A DNA stretch of 64,000 bases. It comes from CALEMW01 sp964343835 (GTDB lineage Bacteria > Krumholzibacteriota > Krumholzibacteriia > LZORAL124-64-63). The stretch spans positions 62,001 through 126,000 of the forward strand of contig CAYFKR010000001.1 in assembly GCA_964343835.1 (NCBI GenBank). The letters are read 5' to 3'. Positions 8,950 through 17,504 of the stretch are shown piece by piece. The notes below the pieces were generated by a model. It saw nothing but the letters and a program-made list of their open reading frames with translations, had not been told where the DNA came from and ran no database searches. The position numbers and the translations under genes are program-made. Position 1 is the stretch's first letter. The number at the start of each line of letters is the position of its first letter.

Positions 8950-9558
8950 ATGGAGCGGACATTGGAACTCAGGACGCTGTTCAGGGACCGACGCCACGCG
9001 CGACTGCTGCAGAAGGCCGCGCGCGGTGACGAGAAGGCCTTCCGGGCCCTGTTCGACGACCTCCACGATCCCGTGTTCGCCTACCTGGATCGGCGGCTCC
9101 CCGACGTCCACGACACGGAGGACCTGACGGCCACCGTGTTCCATCGGCTGGTGGAGCACATGGAGCGTCACGATCCGCGTCGCGGCAGCGTGACGGCGTG
9201 GGTGATGGCCATGGCGCGCAACGCCCTGGTCGACCATCTGCGCCGCCGTCGCGACACCGTGGACGTGGACGTCCTGGGCGACGCCCTGGCCGGCCCCTGC
9301 ATCGACCCCCTGGAGGGGGTGCTCCGCACCGAACGGGCGGAGCTGGTGCGGGCCGGGCTCGCGGCGCTGGCCCCGGACGTGCGGGAGCTGCTGGCCCTCC
9401 GCTTCGGCGAGGGACTCCGCTGGCGGGAGATCGCGGCCATGACGGGCCTCCGCGAGGAAACCGTCCGCAAGCGATGCTCCCGCGCCGTGGGGGACCTGCG
9501 CCGACGGCTGGTCGGTCGTCACGAACGAGGAGGAGAGGTGGACTATGCGATCCGATGA
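8950..9558 (+). CDS. ECF-type RNA polymerase sigma-70 factor
   Basis: 202 residues. Sigma region 2 spans about residues 30-95 (FRALFDDLHDPVFAYLDRR ... AWVMAMARNALVDHLRRR), with core-binding and -10 recognition helices. Region 4 is at about 135-190, with a helix-turn-helix in LRWREIAAMTGLREETVRKR. The region 2/region 4 architecture without region 3 is that of an extracytoplasmic-function sigma factor. The stop overlaps the start of the next gene by 14 bases, the usual arrangement for a sigma factor with its membrane regulator. It probably controls envelope-related genes; its target promoters cannot be identified from the sequence. Confidence 0.92.
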   Translation: MERTLELRTLFRDRRHARLLQKAARGDEKAFRALFDDLHDPVFAYLDRRLPDVHDTEDLTATVFHRLVEHMERHDPRRGSVTAWVMAMARNALVDHLRRRRDTVDVDVLGDALAGPCIDPLEGVLRTERAELVRAGLAALAPDVRELLALRFGEGLRWREIAAMTGLREETVRKRCSRAVGDLRRRLVGRHERGGEVDYAIR

Positions 9559-10306
9559 CCTGAAGACGATCCTGCGCGGACTCACCCGCCGGCCCGTCCG
9601 GCCTGCGACCCGGCGCCGGGACCTCGAGTCGGACCTGCTCGCCCTCCACGCGACCAAGACCCGACCCGGAAGGACCATGACCATGACGACCCTGTACCGG
9701 CGACCCGCCCTCGTCGCCCTGCTCATCGCCGTGCTCGGCATCGCCGCCTGTACCGTCCCCACCGAGACCGAGGTGGAGATGGGCCAGCGGCTCACCTACA
9801 CGGCGACCCCCGGCGACGCCTCCTACGGCGAGGCCGTGAAGATGCTGGACGACATGCGCGACGCCCTATCCTACGTCGAGAACTACCCCGGCGTGGAGAG
9901 CGTGGGCGTGAACGTCCAGGAGGTGGACGGCGGCGAGGCCACCGTGGACATGATGATCTGGGGCCGCGGCATCGCCGTCGACGCCCTGACCCGCGACCTC
10001 GCGGAGCGCTTCCCGGCCATGTCGGCGGCGAAGCTGGAGTCCGCTCCCCTGACCACGTCGGTCAAGACCACCCTGGCGGAGAACGTGGGACACCACTTCT
10101 TCGACATCGAGGTGACCGACGGCACGCCCGAGGAGATCCGGGCCGAAATCCTGCGGCAGATCCTCGAGAGCGGCTTCGACGGCGACGCCGACGTGACGGT
10201 CGACCAGGACGGCGAGGTCACGACCATCGGCGTGACCATGACCGAGGAGACCGACGGCATGGCCACCGAGGACGAGATCGTGCTGGAGATCAAGGAAGAG
10301 CAGTAG
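9545..10306 (+). CDS. Membrane or lipid-anchored partner of the ECF sigma factor (unknown family)
   Basis: 253 residues from the ATG at 9545, which overlaps the sigma gene and has GAGGAGGAGAGG in front. The N-terminal ~48 residues are basic (DDLKTILRGLTRRPVRP) and could lie in the cytoplasm. A hydrophobic segment then ends in GIAAC. The external part shows two alpha/beta repeats, rich in Asp and Glu at the end. A second ATG at 9677 has its own GGAAGG site and would turn the same frame into a 209-residue lipoprotein with Cys25 in the lipobox. I see no classical zinc anti-sigma motif. Position suggests an anti-sigma-like regulator, but this is inference; no family was recognised. Confidence 0.65.
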   Translation: MRSDDLKTILRGLTRRPVRPATRRRDLESDLLALHATKTRPGRTMTMTTLYRRPALVALLIAVLGIAACTVPTETEVEMGQRLTYTATPGDASYGEAVKMLDDMRDALSYVENYPGVESVGVNVQEVDGGEATVDMMIWGRGIAVDALTRDLAERFPAMSAAKLESAPLTTSVKTTLAENVGHHFFDIEVTDGTPEEIRAEILRQILESGFDGDADVTVDQDGEVTTIGVTMTEETDGMATEDEIVLEIKEEQ

Positions 10307-10327
10307 GGGCGAGATCCCGGACGAACG

Positions 10328-10352
10328 AAGGGGCGGCCTCGGGCCGCCCCTT
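10328..10352 (+). terminator. Rho-independent-like hairpin after the sigma operon
   Basis: AAGGGGCGGCC pairs perfectly with GGCCGCCCCTT around a TCG loop (stem 11 bp), followed by one further T. It lies 21 bases after the stop of the sigma-partner gene and before the convergent gene ending at 10375, so it may terminate both. Confidence 0.8.
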
Positions 10353-10374
10353 TCGCGTATCCGTCAGGGTCGTA

Positions 10375-11367
10375 TCAGAGCGATTCGACGATGGAGAAGA
10401 CGGCGTTCAGGCCGTGGGGCTCGAGGTCGGTGGTCCACTCGATCCTGCCGGCGGCGAGGTCATAGCACGCGATGCGGGTGGGCAGGCAGCCCATGTCCTC
10501 CCGTTTGCCCATCTTGAACTTGAGCCAGTGCAGGTTCTCCTTGAACTTGCTGGGACGCAGGCGTGAAAAGCCGACGATGATGCGGTCCTCGGAGAGGACG
10601 TGTAGGCCACGACACCAACCCAGGAGCTTGTCGGTGTCGTTCCAGTCGTTCAGGTCGTAGCTCCGGACCACTTCGAGACGGTCCAGATCCACCACGGCGA
10701 CCTGGCCGTCCACGGCGGTGAACCAGGCCCTGTTTCCCATGACGTTTCCGTCATGGATCCGGACGACGTCCAGTTCCACCCTCTTCCCGGGGTCGGTGAG
10801 GCAGACGATGTCGCTCTGATGGAAGCGCGTGACCCAGATCCCGTCCCCGTAGCGGAACACGTAGTTGGGGTGGGTCTGGTGGGGCTTGGTGGTCAGGACG
10901 CGGCGGTAGTCGGTGTCGCGGTCGAAGCGGTCCCAGGTATCCTGCTCGCCCCAGGCGTTCCACTCGCGGACGACGGTGCCGGCGTCGTCGAGCTCCAGGA
11001 CCTGGTCCAGGCCCGTATTGGCGACGAGGAAGGTGCCGTCCGGAGTCGGCAGCACGTGATGGACGTCGTTGAGCCAGGGGTGGGAGATGTGGGACACGAG
11101 CTCGAACCCGGGCAGGTCGTAGATCAGGATCTCGGTCTGGGTGCAGACGGCCAGCCGGTCGCCGAAACGGGAGCCGGCCTTGAACACGATGTTGGACTTG
11201 GTGTCCTCGGGTCGGAGATGGTCGGGAGTCACGTATTCCGCGGCGGGTCGGACCTCGGATCCGTCCGCTGAAACGCCCACGATCGTGGCGCATTCGTAGC
11301 TGAACCACTCGATGTGGCCCTTGGCGCCCGGCCGCTGACGGCCCCCGGTCACGTAGAATCCGTTCAC
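10375..11367 (-). CDS. Beta-propeller-like protein of unknown function
   Basis: 330 residues from the GTG at 11367. This start is preferred because AAGGTGG lies about seven bases upstream; the frame stays open to 11487, but that stretch overlaps the neighbouring lipoprotein and is not protein-like. There is no signal peptide. Repeated strand pairs such as GDRLAVCTQTEILIYDLPG, GTFLVANTGLDQVLELDD and GQVAVVDLDRLEVV suggest a six- or seven-bladed propeller. His- and Trp-rich loops (PWLNDVHHV, KPHQTHPNYVF) could be a binding face. No family is confidently assigned. It converges on the sigma operon. Confidence 0.72.
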   Translation of the reverse strand: MNGFYVTGGRQRPGAKGHIEWFSYECATIVGVSADGSEVRPAAEYVTPDHLRPEDTKSNIVFKAGSRFGDRLAVCTQTEILIYDLPGFELVSHISHPWLNDVHHVLPTPDGTFLVANTGLDQVLELDDAGTVVREWNAWGEQDTWDRFDRDTDYRRVLTTKPHQTHPNYVFRYGDGIWVTRFHQSDIVCLTDPGKRVELDVVRIHDGNVMGNRAWFTAVDGQVAVVDLDRLEVVRSYDLNDWNDTDKLLGWCRGLHVLSEDRIIVGFSRLRPSKFKENLHWLKFKMGKREDMGCLPTRIACYDLAAGRIEWTTDLEPHGLNAVFSIVESL

Positions 11368-11467
11368 TCGTTCCACCTTCTCTTCCCTGCTCCGTCGGTA
11401 CCGGTCGCACGGCGGGTGCGGCCCTCCATTCCAGATCGGTCGATCATGACGGTTCTTGAGCGGAGCG

Positions 11468-12073
11468 TCAGTCGTCGCCGCCCTCATATGCCAGCAACTC
11501 GAACCCCTCCTCCAGCATCAGCTCCCTGTTCCAGTAGAGCCTCACCAGATAGTCGCCCGGCTCCCGCTCACGATCGGGCGAGACCCGGAATCGCGATGAG
11601 AGGGTGACGTCGGGGCGGTCCCCGGTCACGGGGTCCTCGGCTTTCACCTTGTGCAGGTCCTCGGCGTCGAGCCAGGCCACGTCGGCCGTGAAACCCGTGT
11701 CGGCGGCGGTCACGCGGACGGTGCCGAAACGCCGGAACATCTCGCGGCCGTCGGGACGGATCCAGGACAGGTGCACCTGGTGGTCGCGACCGGCCGGCAC
11801 GTTGCGCAGGTCGACCATGGCCATCACGTAGCGGAACTTCTTGCCGTCCTTGATGCGGAAGCGCGAGCCGGTGCCGATGCGCTTGCCGGTCTTCGAGCCG
11901 AGGCGTCGGCAGAACGTGATCTCCGCCGCGAAGAGGTCGTCGGGCAGGGAGGCGCCGTCCCCCAGGGCGGCCGAAGCCTCGCGGAAGGCGGCCACATCCG
12001 ATTGGCCGCACCCGGAGAGGACGACGACGGCGAGCAGGGCGAGCATCAGGAGGGGGACGATCCTCTGGATCAT
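11468..12073 (-). CDS. Small lipoprotein of unknown function
   Basis: 201 residues with a clear lipoprotein signal peptide (lipobox LSGC, Cys22) and a GGAG site six bases before the ATG. The mature part is predicted to be mainly beta: VHLSWIRPDGREMF, TFTADVAWLD-like strands and a closing PGDYLVRLYWNRELMLEEGF, reminiscent of an extracellular beta-sandwich in which a charged loop carries KTGKRIGTGSRF. No family was recognised. It precedes the propeller-like gene on the same strand with a 100-base gap and follows a hairpin terminator, so it probably begins its own transcript. Confidence 0.75.
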   Translation of the reverse strand: MIQRIVPLLMLALLAVVVLSGCGQSDVAAFREASAALGDGASLPDDLFAAEITFCRRLGSKTGKRIGTGSRFRIKDGKKFRYVMAMVDLRNVPAGRDHQVHLSWIRPDGREMFRRFGTVRVTAADTGFTADVAWLDAEDLHKVKAEDPVTGDRPDVTLSSRFRVSPDREREPGDYLVRLYWNRELMLEEGFELLAYEGGDD

Positions 12074-12113
12074 GGTCGGCTCCGTGACGAGGGTCTGCGG
12101 GTCGGGGCGATGG

Positions 12114-12143
12114 GGGACCGCGCGGCCGGAGCCGCGCGGTCCC
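12114..12143 (-). terminator. Strong GC hairpin after the giant C25-like gene
   Basis: GGGACCGCGCGGC and GCCGCGCGGTCCC form a perfect 13-bp stem with a CGGA loop, 10 bases beyond the stop of the minus-strand gene at 12154. No T-run follows, so termination could be factor-assisted. Confidence 0.65.
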
Positions 12144-12153
12144 TCGGGCGGGA

Positions 12154-15100
12154 TTATTTGATCAGGGTCATCTTCCGCGTCAAGACCTCACCGGCGGCCT
12201 CGAGGCGGTAGAAGTAGGTGCCGGAGGCGGTCCGGGCGCCTCGGTCGTCGTCGCCGTGCCAGGTGACGGCGTGGCCGCCGGCGTCCAGGCGACCCGAGAC
12301 CAGGGTCCGCACCAGGCGGCCGGAGAGGTCGTAGACCTTCAGGCTCACCTTGCCGTCCCGGGGCACCGTGAAGCGGATCTCGGTGGCCGGGTTGAACGGG
12401 TTGGGGGCGTTGCGGCCCAGGATCACGGTCCGGGGCAGGTCGTCCTCCACGCCGGTGTTGACCTGGAGCTGGAAGTCACCGTCGGAGGCGTCCAGCGCCG
12501 CGTTCAGCTCGGCGTCGAAGACCACGACCTTCACCCGGCACTCGAGGCCGTTGAAGGACGGCCAGTTCGGCTCGAGGGGGCTGGTGAGGGCGCCGTCGGC
12601 CAGCGTGTCGGGCCAGGAGACGCCGCCGTCGCGGGACATGAGCAGGACCGTGCGGGTCACGCCCGTGTCGTCGGACGACGTCCACTCCACCTCGGCGTCG
12701 GCGAGGCCGACCGTGGCGGGCATGATGATCTCGCCGCCGTTCGGGTAGATCAGCGTGGCCGTGGGAGCCGCGGTGTCGAGCACCGAGGTGCGGCCGTTCA
12801 GGGTGAAGTCGTCCACGCCGCACTCCACCACCGAGCCGCCGCCGTCGTCGTCGGCGAGGAAGCGGAACTGGACGGTGGAGGTCAGGGAGATCAGGCCCTG
12901 CAGGTCGAACTCCATGTACATCCACTCGCGCAGGCTGGCCTGGGTGCGTTCCAGGTCCACCCAGCCGGAGCCGTCGTTCACCTGGACGACCCACCAGTCG
13001 CTGCCGGGGTTGTAGCCGGTGTCGTTGGTATACCAGCGCCAGTAGCCGACGGTGGCCACGGCGTAGCCGCTCAGGTCGAAGACGGGGCTGGTGAGGGTCG
13101 TCAGGCCGCCGTCCACGTCGTTGCCGCCCTGGTTGCCGCCGACGGCGTCCTGGCCGGTGATCCAGCACATGGTGCCGGTGGTGGTGTGGTCGTCCTCGGG
13201 CACGACCTGCACGCTGCCGTTGACGATGCCGTTGGGGTCGACCCGGGTCCAGATGCCCGCGGTGGCGGTGTCGCCGGCGTCGCCCGCGACCCAGCCGTCG
13301 TCGGCTTCCATCTCGTGGGCCGTGATGGCCGTGTCCTCCACCCGGAAATCGTAGGCGTCGGCGGGAGCGTCGGGGGAGGAGGACGACGCGTTGCCCGCCG
13401 TATCCTCGCCCGTCAGCCAGTAGACCACGCGGCTGCCGTCGGGCTGGCCGGGGATCTCGGCGCGGTGCAGACCCGTGCCGGCGTCGATCACGGTCAGGGG
13501 AAGCTCCACGGGGCCGCCCACGGCCGTGCTCATGTACCAGAAGTGCTGCTCGGCCACGCCGGTGAAGTCGGAGATGGTCACGTCCACCACGTAGGGACCG
13601 ACCGTGTCGTCGGTGTCGGGCAGGATCGTGACGCCGGAGAACGCCGGGCCGGCGATGTCGGTGAGCTGGAAGTCGGCCACGGTCGTCTGGTCCACCACGA
13701 TGGTCACGCCGTAGGTGGTGTCCGCGGCGAACGACGGATGGCTGGCCACCACGTCGTAGGTGCCGCCGGGCACGTTGCCCAGGTAGGTGCCGTCGGCGGC
13801 CGTGCCGAAGGCCCGACCGGCGCCCAGCACCGAGATCATGACACCCTCGGCGGGCGCGCCGCCGCCCGTCAGGTTGGTGACGGTGCCCTGGAGCGTGCCG
13901 GTGGGCACCGACTCGTAGGCCAGGTAGCGTACGGCCCTGCCGGCGACCAGGTCGGCGGCGCCGGCGGCGGGGGTGTTCCAGTACTCGTAGGTCAGGCCGT
14001 CGGTGTGATCCAGGTTCATGAGTCCGGCGGTGGCGTAGCCGTTGGTCGAGTCGCCGTTGTTCACGGTCTGGTACATCACGTCGATCATGCCGTCGCCGGT
14101 GGGCGTGGGATGATGGGCGGGATCGTACAGGATGATCGCGAAGGTCTGCTGCGGGCCGGTGCTGCCCTCGCTCCACATGGCCGTCATGCGGCTCCACTCG
14201 ATGACCAGGCGGTTCTGGGCCGCGTCGTACCACTGGAAGACGCCGCCGGTGGCGCCGTTCTGGAAGAGGTTGTCCCAAAAACCGGCGATCATGCCGTCGG
14301 CCGCGCCGGCGGTGGGCAGGGCCCAGTTGCGGTACTGGCGGCTCTGGGTCGGACCCATGGAGACCCAGCCGTTGGAACAGATGGAGATCTGCGAGAAGGT
14401 CTCGCCGTAGAACGTGAAGTCGAAGGGCAGGTCGAACAGGACGGTGTCGTCCTCCTCCCAGCCGCCGTCGGTCAGGCCGACGCTCGTGCCGGCGCCGCCC
14501 AGGGTCGGGTCGATCTCGGTCCACGCGTAGATCGGGGCCTCGTCGTAGCCGGTGTCGGTGTCGTCGTAGGCGTAGTAGCCGTAGCCGTCCGGGCCGACCG
14601 GGTCGGTGGAGACGGCGCTGCCCACGGTCATGGTGAACTCGATCACGTCGGTGGCGCCGTCGGCGGTGGTGGTCAGGGCGCGGAAGGCGGCCAGGTGGCC
14701 GGGGTAGCAGTCGGTGCCCACGCTGATGGCGAAGGTGTCGCCGGCGTTGTCGCCGGTCAGGTCCACGCCGATGCTCGCGAACGAGCCGGCGGGGTCGGTG
14801 ATCGACACCCAGGGGCTGTCGGTCTCGAGGGTCGCCGAGACGGTGCCCGAGGCGGCGTTGCCGCGGTTCGCGAGGCTGAGGGTCACGGTGCCGGTCTCGC
14901 CCGGGTCGGGGGTGCCGCCGGCGCCGCCGTAGGACGCGCTCACGTAGTCCAGGTCCGGACCCTGGACGGTCACCTCGACGATGGACGTGTAGGTCTTGGT
15001 CCCGGTCGTCACCACCAGGTCGAGCTGGGTGGCGTGGCCGCCCGGGGTGGACGGATCCACGGTGATCTCGAACATGGGGGAGCCCCAGACGTCGGCGCCG

Positions 15101-17331
15101 GGGGCCACGTCCGCGAAGGTCGCGGCGGCGGAGTTCACGGTGACGTAGGGATCATGGCTGGACAGCACGCCGCTCACGCCCGTGGCGGTGGTGGTGCCGA
15201 AGTTGTGGACCTGGACCGCGAGCTGCACGTGCTCGCCGGCCTCCAGAGCGCCGTCGCTGTCGCCCCAGTCGGTGTCGTCCACGTTGACGGTCTGCAGGGC
15301 CAGCAGGTCGGAGGCGGTGCCGAGCACCACCGTGCGCTCCTGGGGCAGGTAGTTGTGCATCTGGACGGTCAGGTCGAGATCGCCGGCGGTGTAGCCGTCG
15401 ATGGGCAGGACCACGCGGCCGGAGGCGTCGGCCTCGGCGCTGAAGCGGATCTCGCCGGCCTTGTACACCGACACCAGGGCGCCCGGCATGGGCAGGCCCG
15501 TGGTGCGGTCGGTGACGGTCACGTCCACGGCGTTGGCGCCCATGGCCAGTTCCGCGGGGTGGTCCACCAGGATCTCACCGGGCAGGGCGGTCCAGATGGG
15601 GGTCGCGGGGTCGCCCATCAGGTTGTTCCACACCGACCAGATCTCCACCTTGGACGGCTCGCCCACGTTGTAGTTGTTGTACATGGCGAGCTTGCCGTTG
15701 CTCAGGGCCGGGCCCACGCGGTAGTCGCCCGAGTTCCAGGCGTGGTCCACCACGCCGGTGAACACGCAGTTGTTGTAGCGGGTGTGGGTGCCGATGGTGG
15801 CGGTGCCGATGCCGGCCACGCCGCCGCCGTTGGGGGCGCGCAGGAAGGCTTCGCTGCGGCAGTTGCCGTCGGAGGCGAAGGAGCCCGTGTCGCAGGTGAT
15901 GACCACCGCGAAGCCCAGCTCGCCGCCGTTGGTCAGGTTCATGATGTTGCTGGATCCGAAGCCGCTCATGCCCAGCCAGCCGCGGTAGGTGAACAGGGTG
16001 CCGCCGTTGGAGTAGCGCGTCTGCATCTCGGTGGCGAAGTTGCCGCCCCAGACCGTGTCGATCTGGGTGTAGTTGTGCTGCAGGAGCTGCGCCTTGGCCC
16101 ACTGGTTCACGAAGATGCAGGTGATGCCGGAAGTGCCGGGGTCGCCCACGAGGGTCGCACGGGTGAACCAGCCGGGGGCGGCGGAGGTGGGCGGGGCCGT
16201 CTCGTAGTCCACGATCTTGTTCACCACGGTGTTCAGCTCGGTGGTGCTGGAGACCGAGAGGCGGCCGATGTGGATGTCGGCCAGCACGTCGCCGCCGGCG
16301 AGGTTGGTGTAGTAGTGGTCGCCGCCGCCGCCGTAGCCGCTCAGGCCCTCGGTCCAGGCGGGGATGGACACGGTGCCCGAGGCGTCGCCCACCAGCGTCA
16401 CGTACTCCAGGGCCGGCTTCCAGGTGTCGTAGGCCGTCTGGATGTAGTTCTTGATGGACGTGTTGGTGGTGCCGGTCTCGGAGGTGGTGGCGAGCACCAC
16501 GTTGTAGCCCTGGCGCCGACGCCAGTCCAGCAGGGGCTCGAGGTACGAGATGACCGTGGCGTCGTTGGGGCAGATCACCAGGTAGGTGCCCTGTTCCACG
16601 TGCAGCGACTTGGCGGCCGGGTCGTAGTTCAGGACGTGGGCTCGGTAGAAGTCGTCGAACGAGTGGGGGACGGAGGCGTGGCGCACGGGCACGTCGTTGC
16701 GCTTGTCCACGCCCTCGAAGGACACGCGGACGCGCATGGAGGTCGCCACCCGCACGCGGCCGGTCAGGGGATCGTAGTCCAGGGGCCGGAAGGTGACCGG
16801 AGCCACGCGCAGGTCGCGCAGCACGGCCGGGTCGCCCACGTCGCAGCCCGGGGCCAGGTCGGTCTTCGGGGCCGCGTACCAGGCGTCGTCCACGACCGTG
16901 GTCTCGGTCTCGGGAGCCTCGGCCGGGGCGATGCGCCAGCCCTCCAGGTCCACCGTCTTCATCTCCAGGATCTCCGTCCGGAGCCCGACGCCGTCGGGAA
17001 TGTCCAGCAGCGATCCGAACACGGGCAGGGCCGCGCGGCCGTCGCTGCCGACGAGGGCGCCGCCGGGGATGCTCAGGCGCCGCCAGTCGCGACCGTCGAG
17101 GGTCACGTCCTCCACGTCCAGGGACGGCAGGGTGAACAGCAGCTCGAGTCCGCGATCGTCGGCGGACAGGACCCGCACGTCGGCGTCGCCGCCGCCGTCG
17201 ATCAGGTCCAGGGTTCCGGCAGCGGGGGCGAGGCTCGCAAGGGCGAGCAGTGTCGACAGGGCGACTCCTAGGCGCAGGCGTATGACGTCCTCCCGGGCGC
17301 GTCGTGGGCGGAGATGGGGCGGGGGGTCCAT
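12154..17331 (-). CDS. Giant secreted C25 (gingipain)-like protein with FN/CARDB-type repeats and C-terminal sorting module
   Basis: About 1,725 residues. A hydrophobic signal (LGVALSTLLALASLAPAAG) opens the protein. A pro-region is followed at about 245-600 by a peptidase C25-like domain: YLVICPNDATVISYLEPLLDW, EYVTLVGDASG, then YRGWLG and ITCDTGSF with the expected nucleophile Cys480. The position of the gingipain catalytic His is Trp452, and a His occurs later at 516 (HTRYN). After that come a carboxypeptidase-regulatory-like region, several beta-sandwich repeats (DSDGALEAGE, TPDPGETGTVTLSLAN) and a nidogen-like segment (QISICSNGWVSMG). The end is the NPFNP sorting module finishing MTLIK. 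Start uncertain: ATG 17331 lacks a Shine-Dalgarno, whereas an ATA at 17283 has GGGAGG five bases upstream. A TATAAT at 17375-17380 excludes the earlier in-frame ATG at 17376. Confidence 0.85.
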   Translation of the reverse strand: MDPPPHLRPRRAREDVIRLRLGVALSTLLALASLAPAAGTLDLIDGGGDADVRVLSADDRGLELLFTLPSLDVEDVTLDGRDWRRLSIPGGALVGSDGRAALPVFGSLLDIPDGVGLRTEILEMKTVDLEGWRIAPAEAPETETTVVDDAWYAAPKTDLAPGCDVGDPAVLRDLRVAPVTFRPLDYDPLTGRVRVATSMRVRVSFEGVDKRNDVPVRHASVPHSFDDFYRAHVLNYDPAAKSLHVEQGTYLVICPNDATVISYLEPLLDWRRRQGYNVVLATTSETGTTNTSIKNYIQTAYDTWKPALEYVTLVGDASGTVSIPAWTEGLSGYGGGGDHYYTNLAGGDVLADIHIGRLSVSSTTELNTVVNKIVDYETAPPTSAAPGWFTRATLVGDPGTSGITCIFVNQWAKAQLLQHNYTQIDTVWGGNFATEMQTRYSNGGTLFTYRGWLGMSGFGSSNIMNLTNGGELGFAVVITCDTGSFASDGNCRSEAFLRAPNGGGVAGIGTATIGTHTRYNNCVFTGVVDHAWNSGDYRVGPALSNGKLAMYNNYNVGEPSKVEIWSVWNNLMGDPATPIWTALPGEILVDHPAELAMGANAVDVTVTDRTTGLPMPGALVSVYKAGEIRFSAEADASGRVVLPIDGYTAGDLDLTVQMHNYLPQERTVVLGTASDLLALQTVNVDDTDWGDSDGALEAGEHVQLAVQVHNFGTTTATGVSGVLSSHDPYVTVNSAAATFADVAPGADVWGSPMFEITVDPSTPGGHATQLDLVVTTGTKTYTSIVEVTVQGPDLDYVSASYGGAGGTPDPGETGTVTLSLANRGNAASGTVSATLETDSPWVSITDPAGSFASIGVDLTGDNAGDTFAISVGTDCYPGHLAAFRALTTTADGATDVIEFTMTVGSAVSTDPVGPDGYGYYAYDDTDTGYDEAPIYAWTEIDPTLGGAGTSVGLTDGGWEEDDTVLFDLPFDFTFYGETFSQISICSNGWVSMGPTQSRQYRNWALPTAGAADGMIAGFWDNLFQNGATGGVFQWYDAAQNRLVIEWSRMTAMWSEGSTGPQQTFAIILYDPAHHPTPTGDGMIDVMYQTVNNGDSTNGYATAGLMNLDHTDGLTYEYWNTPAAGAADLVAGRAVRYLAYESVPTGTLQGTVTNLTGGGAPAEGVMISVLGAGRAFGTAADGTYLGNVPGGTYDVVASHPSFAADTTYGVTIVVDQTTVADFQLTDIAGPAFSGVTILPDTDDTVGPYVVDVTISDFTGVAEQHFWYMSTAVGGPVELPLTVIDAGTGLHRAEIPGQPDGSRVVYWLTGEDTAGNASSSSPDAPADAYDFRVEDTAITAHEMEADDGWVAGDAGDTATAGIWTRVDPNGIVNGSVQVVPEDDHTTTGTMCWITGQDAVGGNQGGNDVDGGLTTLTSPVFDLSGYAVATVGYWRWYTNDTGYNPGSDWWVVQVNDGSGWVDLERTQASLREWMYMEFDLQGLISLTSTVQFRFLADDDGGGSVVECGVDDFTLNGRTSVLDTAAPTATLIYPNGGEIIMPATVGLADAEVEWTSSDDTGVTRTVLLMSRDGGVSWPDTLADGALTSPLEPNWPSFNGLECRVKVVVFDAELNAALDASDGDFQLQVNTGVEDDLPRTVILGRNAPNPFNPATEIRFTVPRDGKVSLKVYDLSGRLVRTLVSGRLDAGGHAVTWHGDDDRGARTASGTYFYRLEAAGEVLTRKMTLIK

Positions 17332-17374
17332 TCCGAGGCCGAGCGAGTGAGGTGATTGACGGGGTTGCCGCCGC

Positions 17375-17380
17375 ATTATA
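17375..17380 (-). promoter_or_regulatory. Candidate -10 box (TATAAT) for the giant C25-like gene
   Basis: Reading the minus strand, GGTATAATG gives a perfect TATAAT. Transcription would begin near 17368. This leaves a leader of about 37 bases to ATG 17331 or 85 bases to the ATA codon at 17283. No good -35 is visible. Confidence 0.42.
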
Positions 17381-17443
17381 CCTGATTTTTACCTTTCCTG
17401 ACACCGGACTTTTATCATGTGGTAGAGATAGAGGTCCCGTGTG

Positions 17444-17452
17444 TGGTATCAT
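17444..17452 (+). promoter_or_regulatory. Candidate extended -10 (TGGTATCAT) for the Pgs-linked operon
   Basis: TG, one base, TATCAT ends 52 bases before the first ATG (17505) of the nine-gene plus-strand unit. There is no evident -35. A near-identical TATCATG at 17413-17419 is an alternative. Confidence 0.35.
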
Positions 17453-17504
17453 GCGCGGGACTTCCCCGCCGGACAGACGATCCCAACCACCGAGAGGACC
17501 CTCC

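Noticed and set aside
12256..17271. A 1,671-codon plus-strand open frame opposite the giant C25-like gene
   Set aside because: Low-complexity Gly/Val/His-rich composition typical of antisense frames here; the minus strand carries the recognisable domains.
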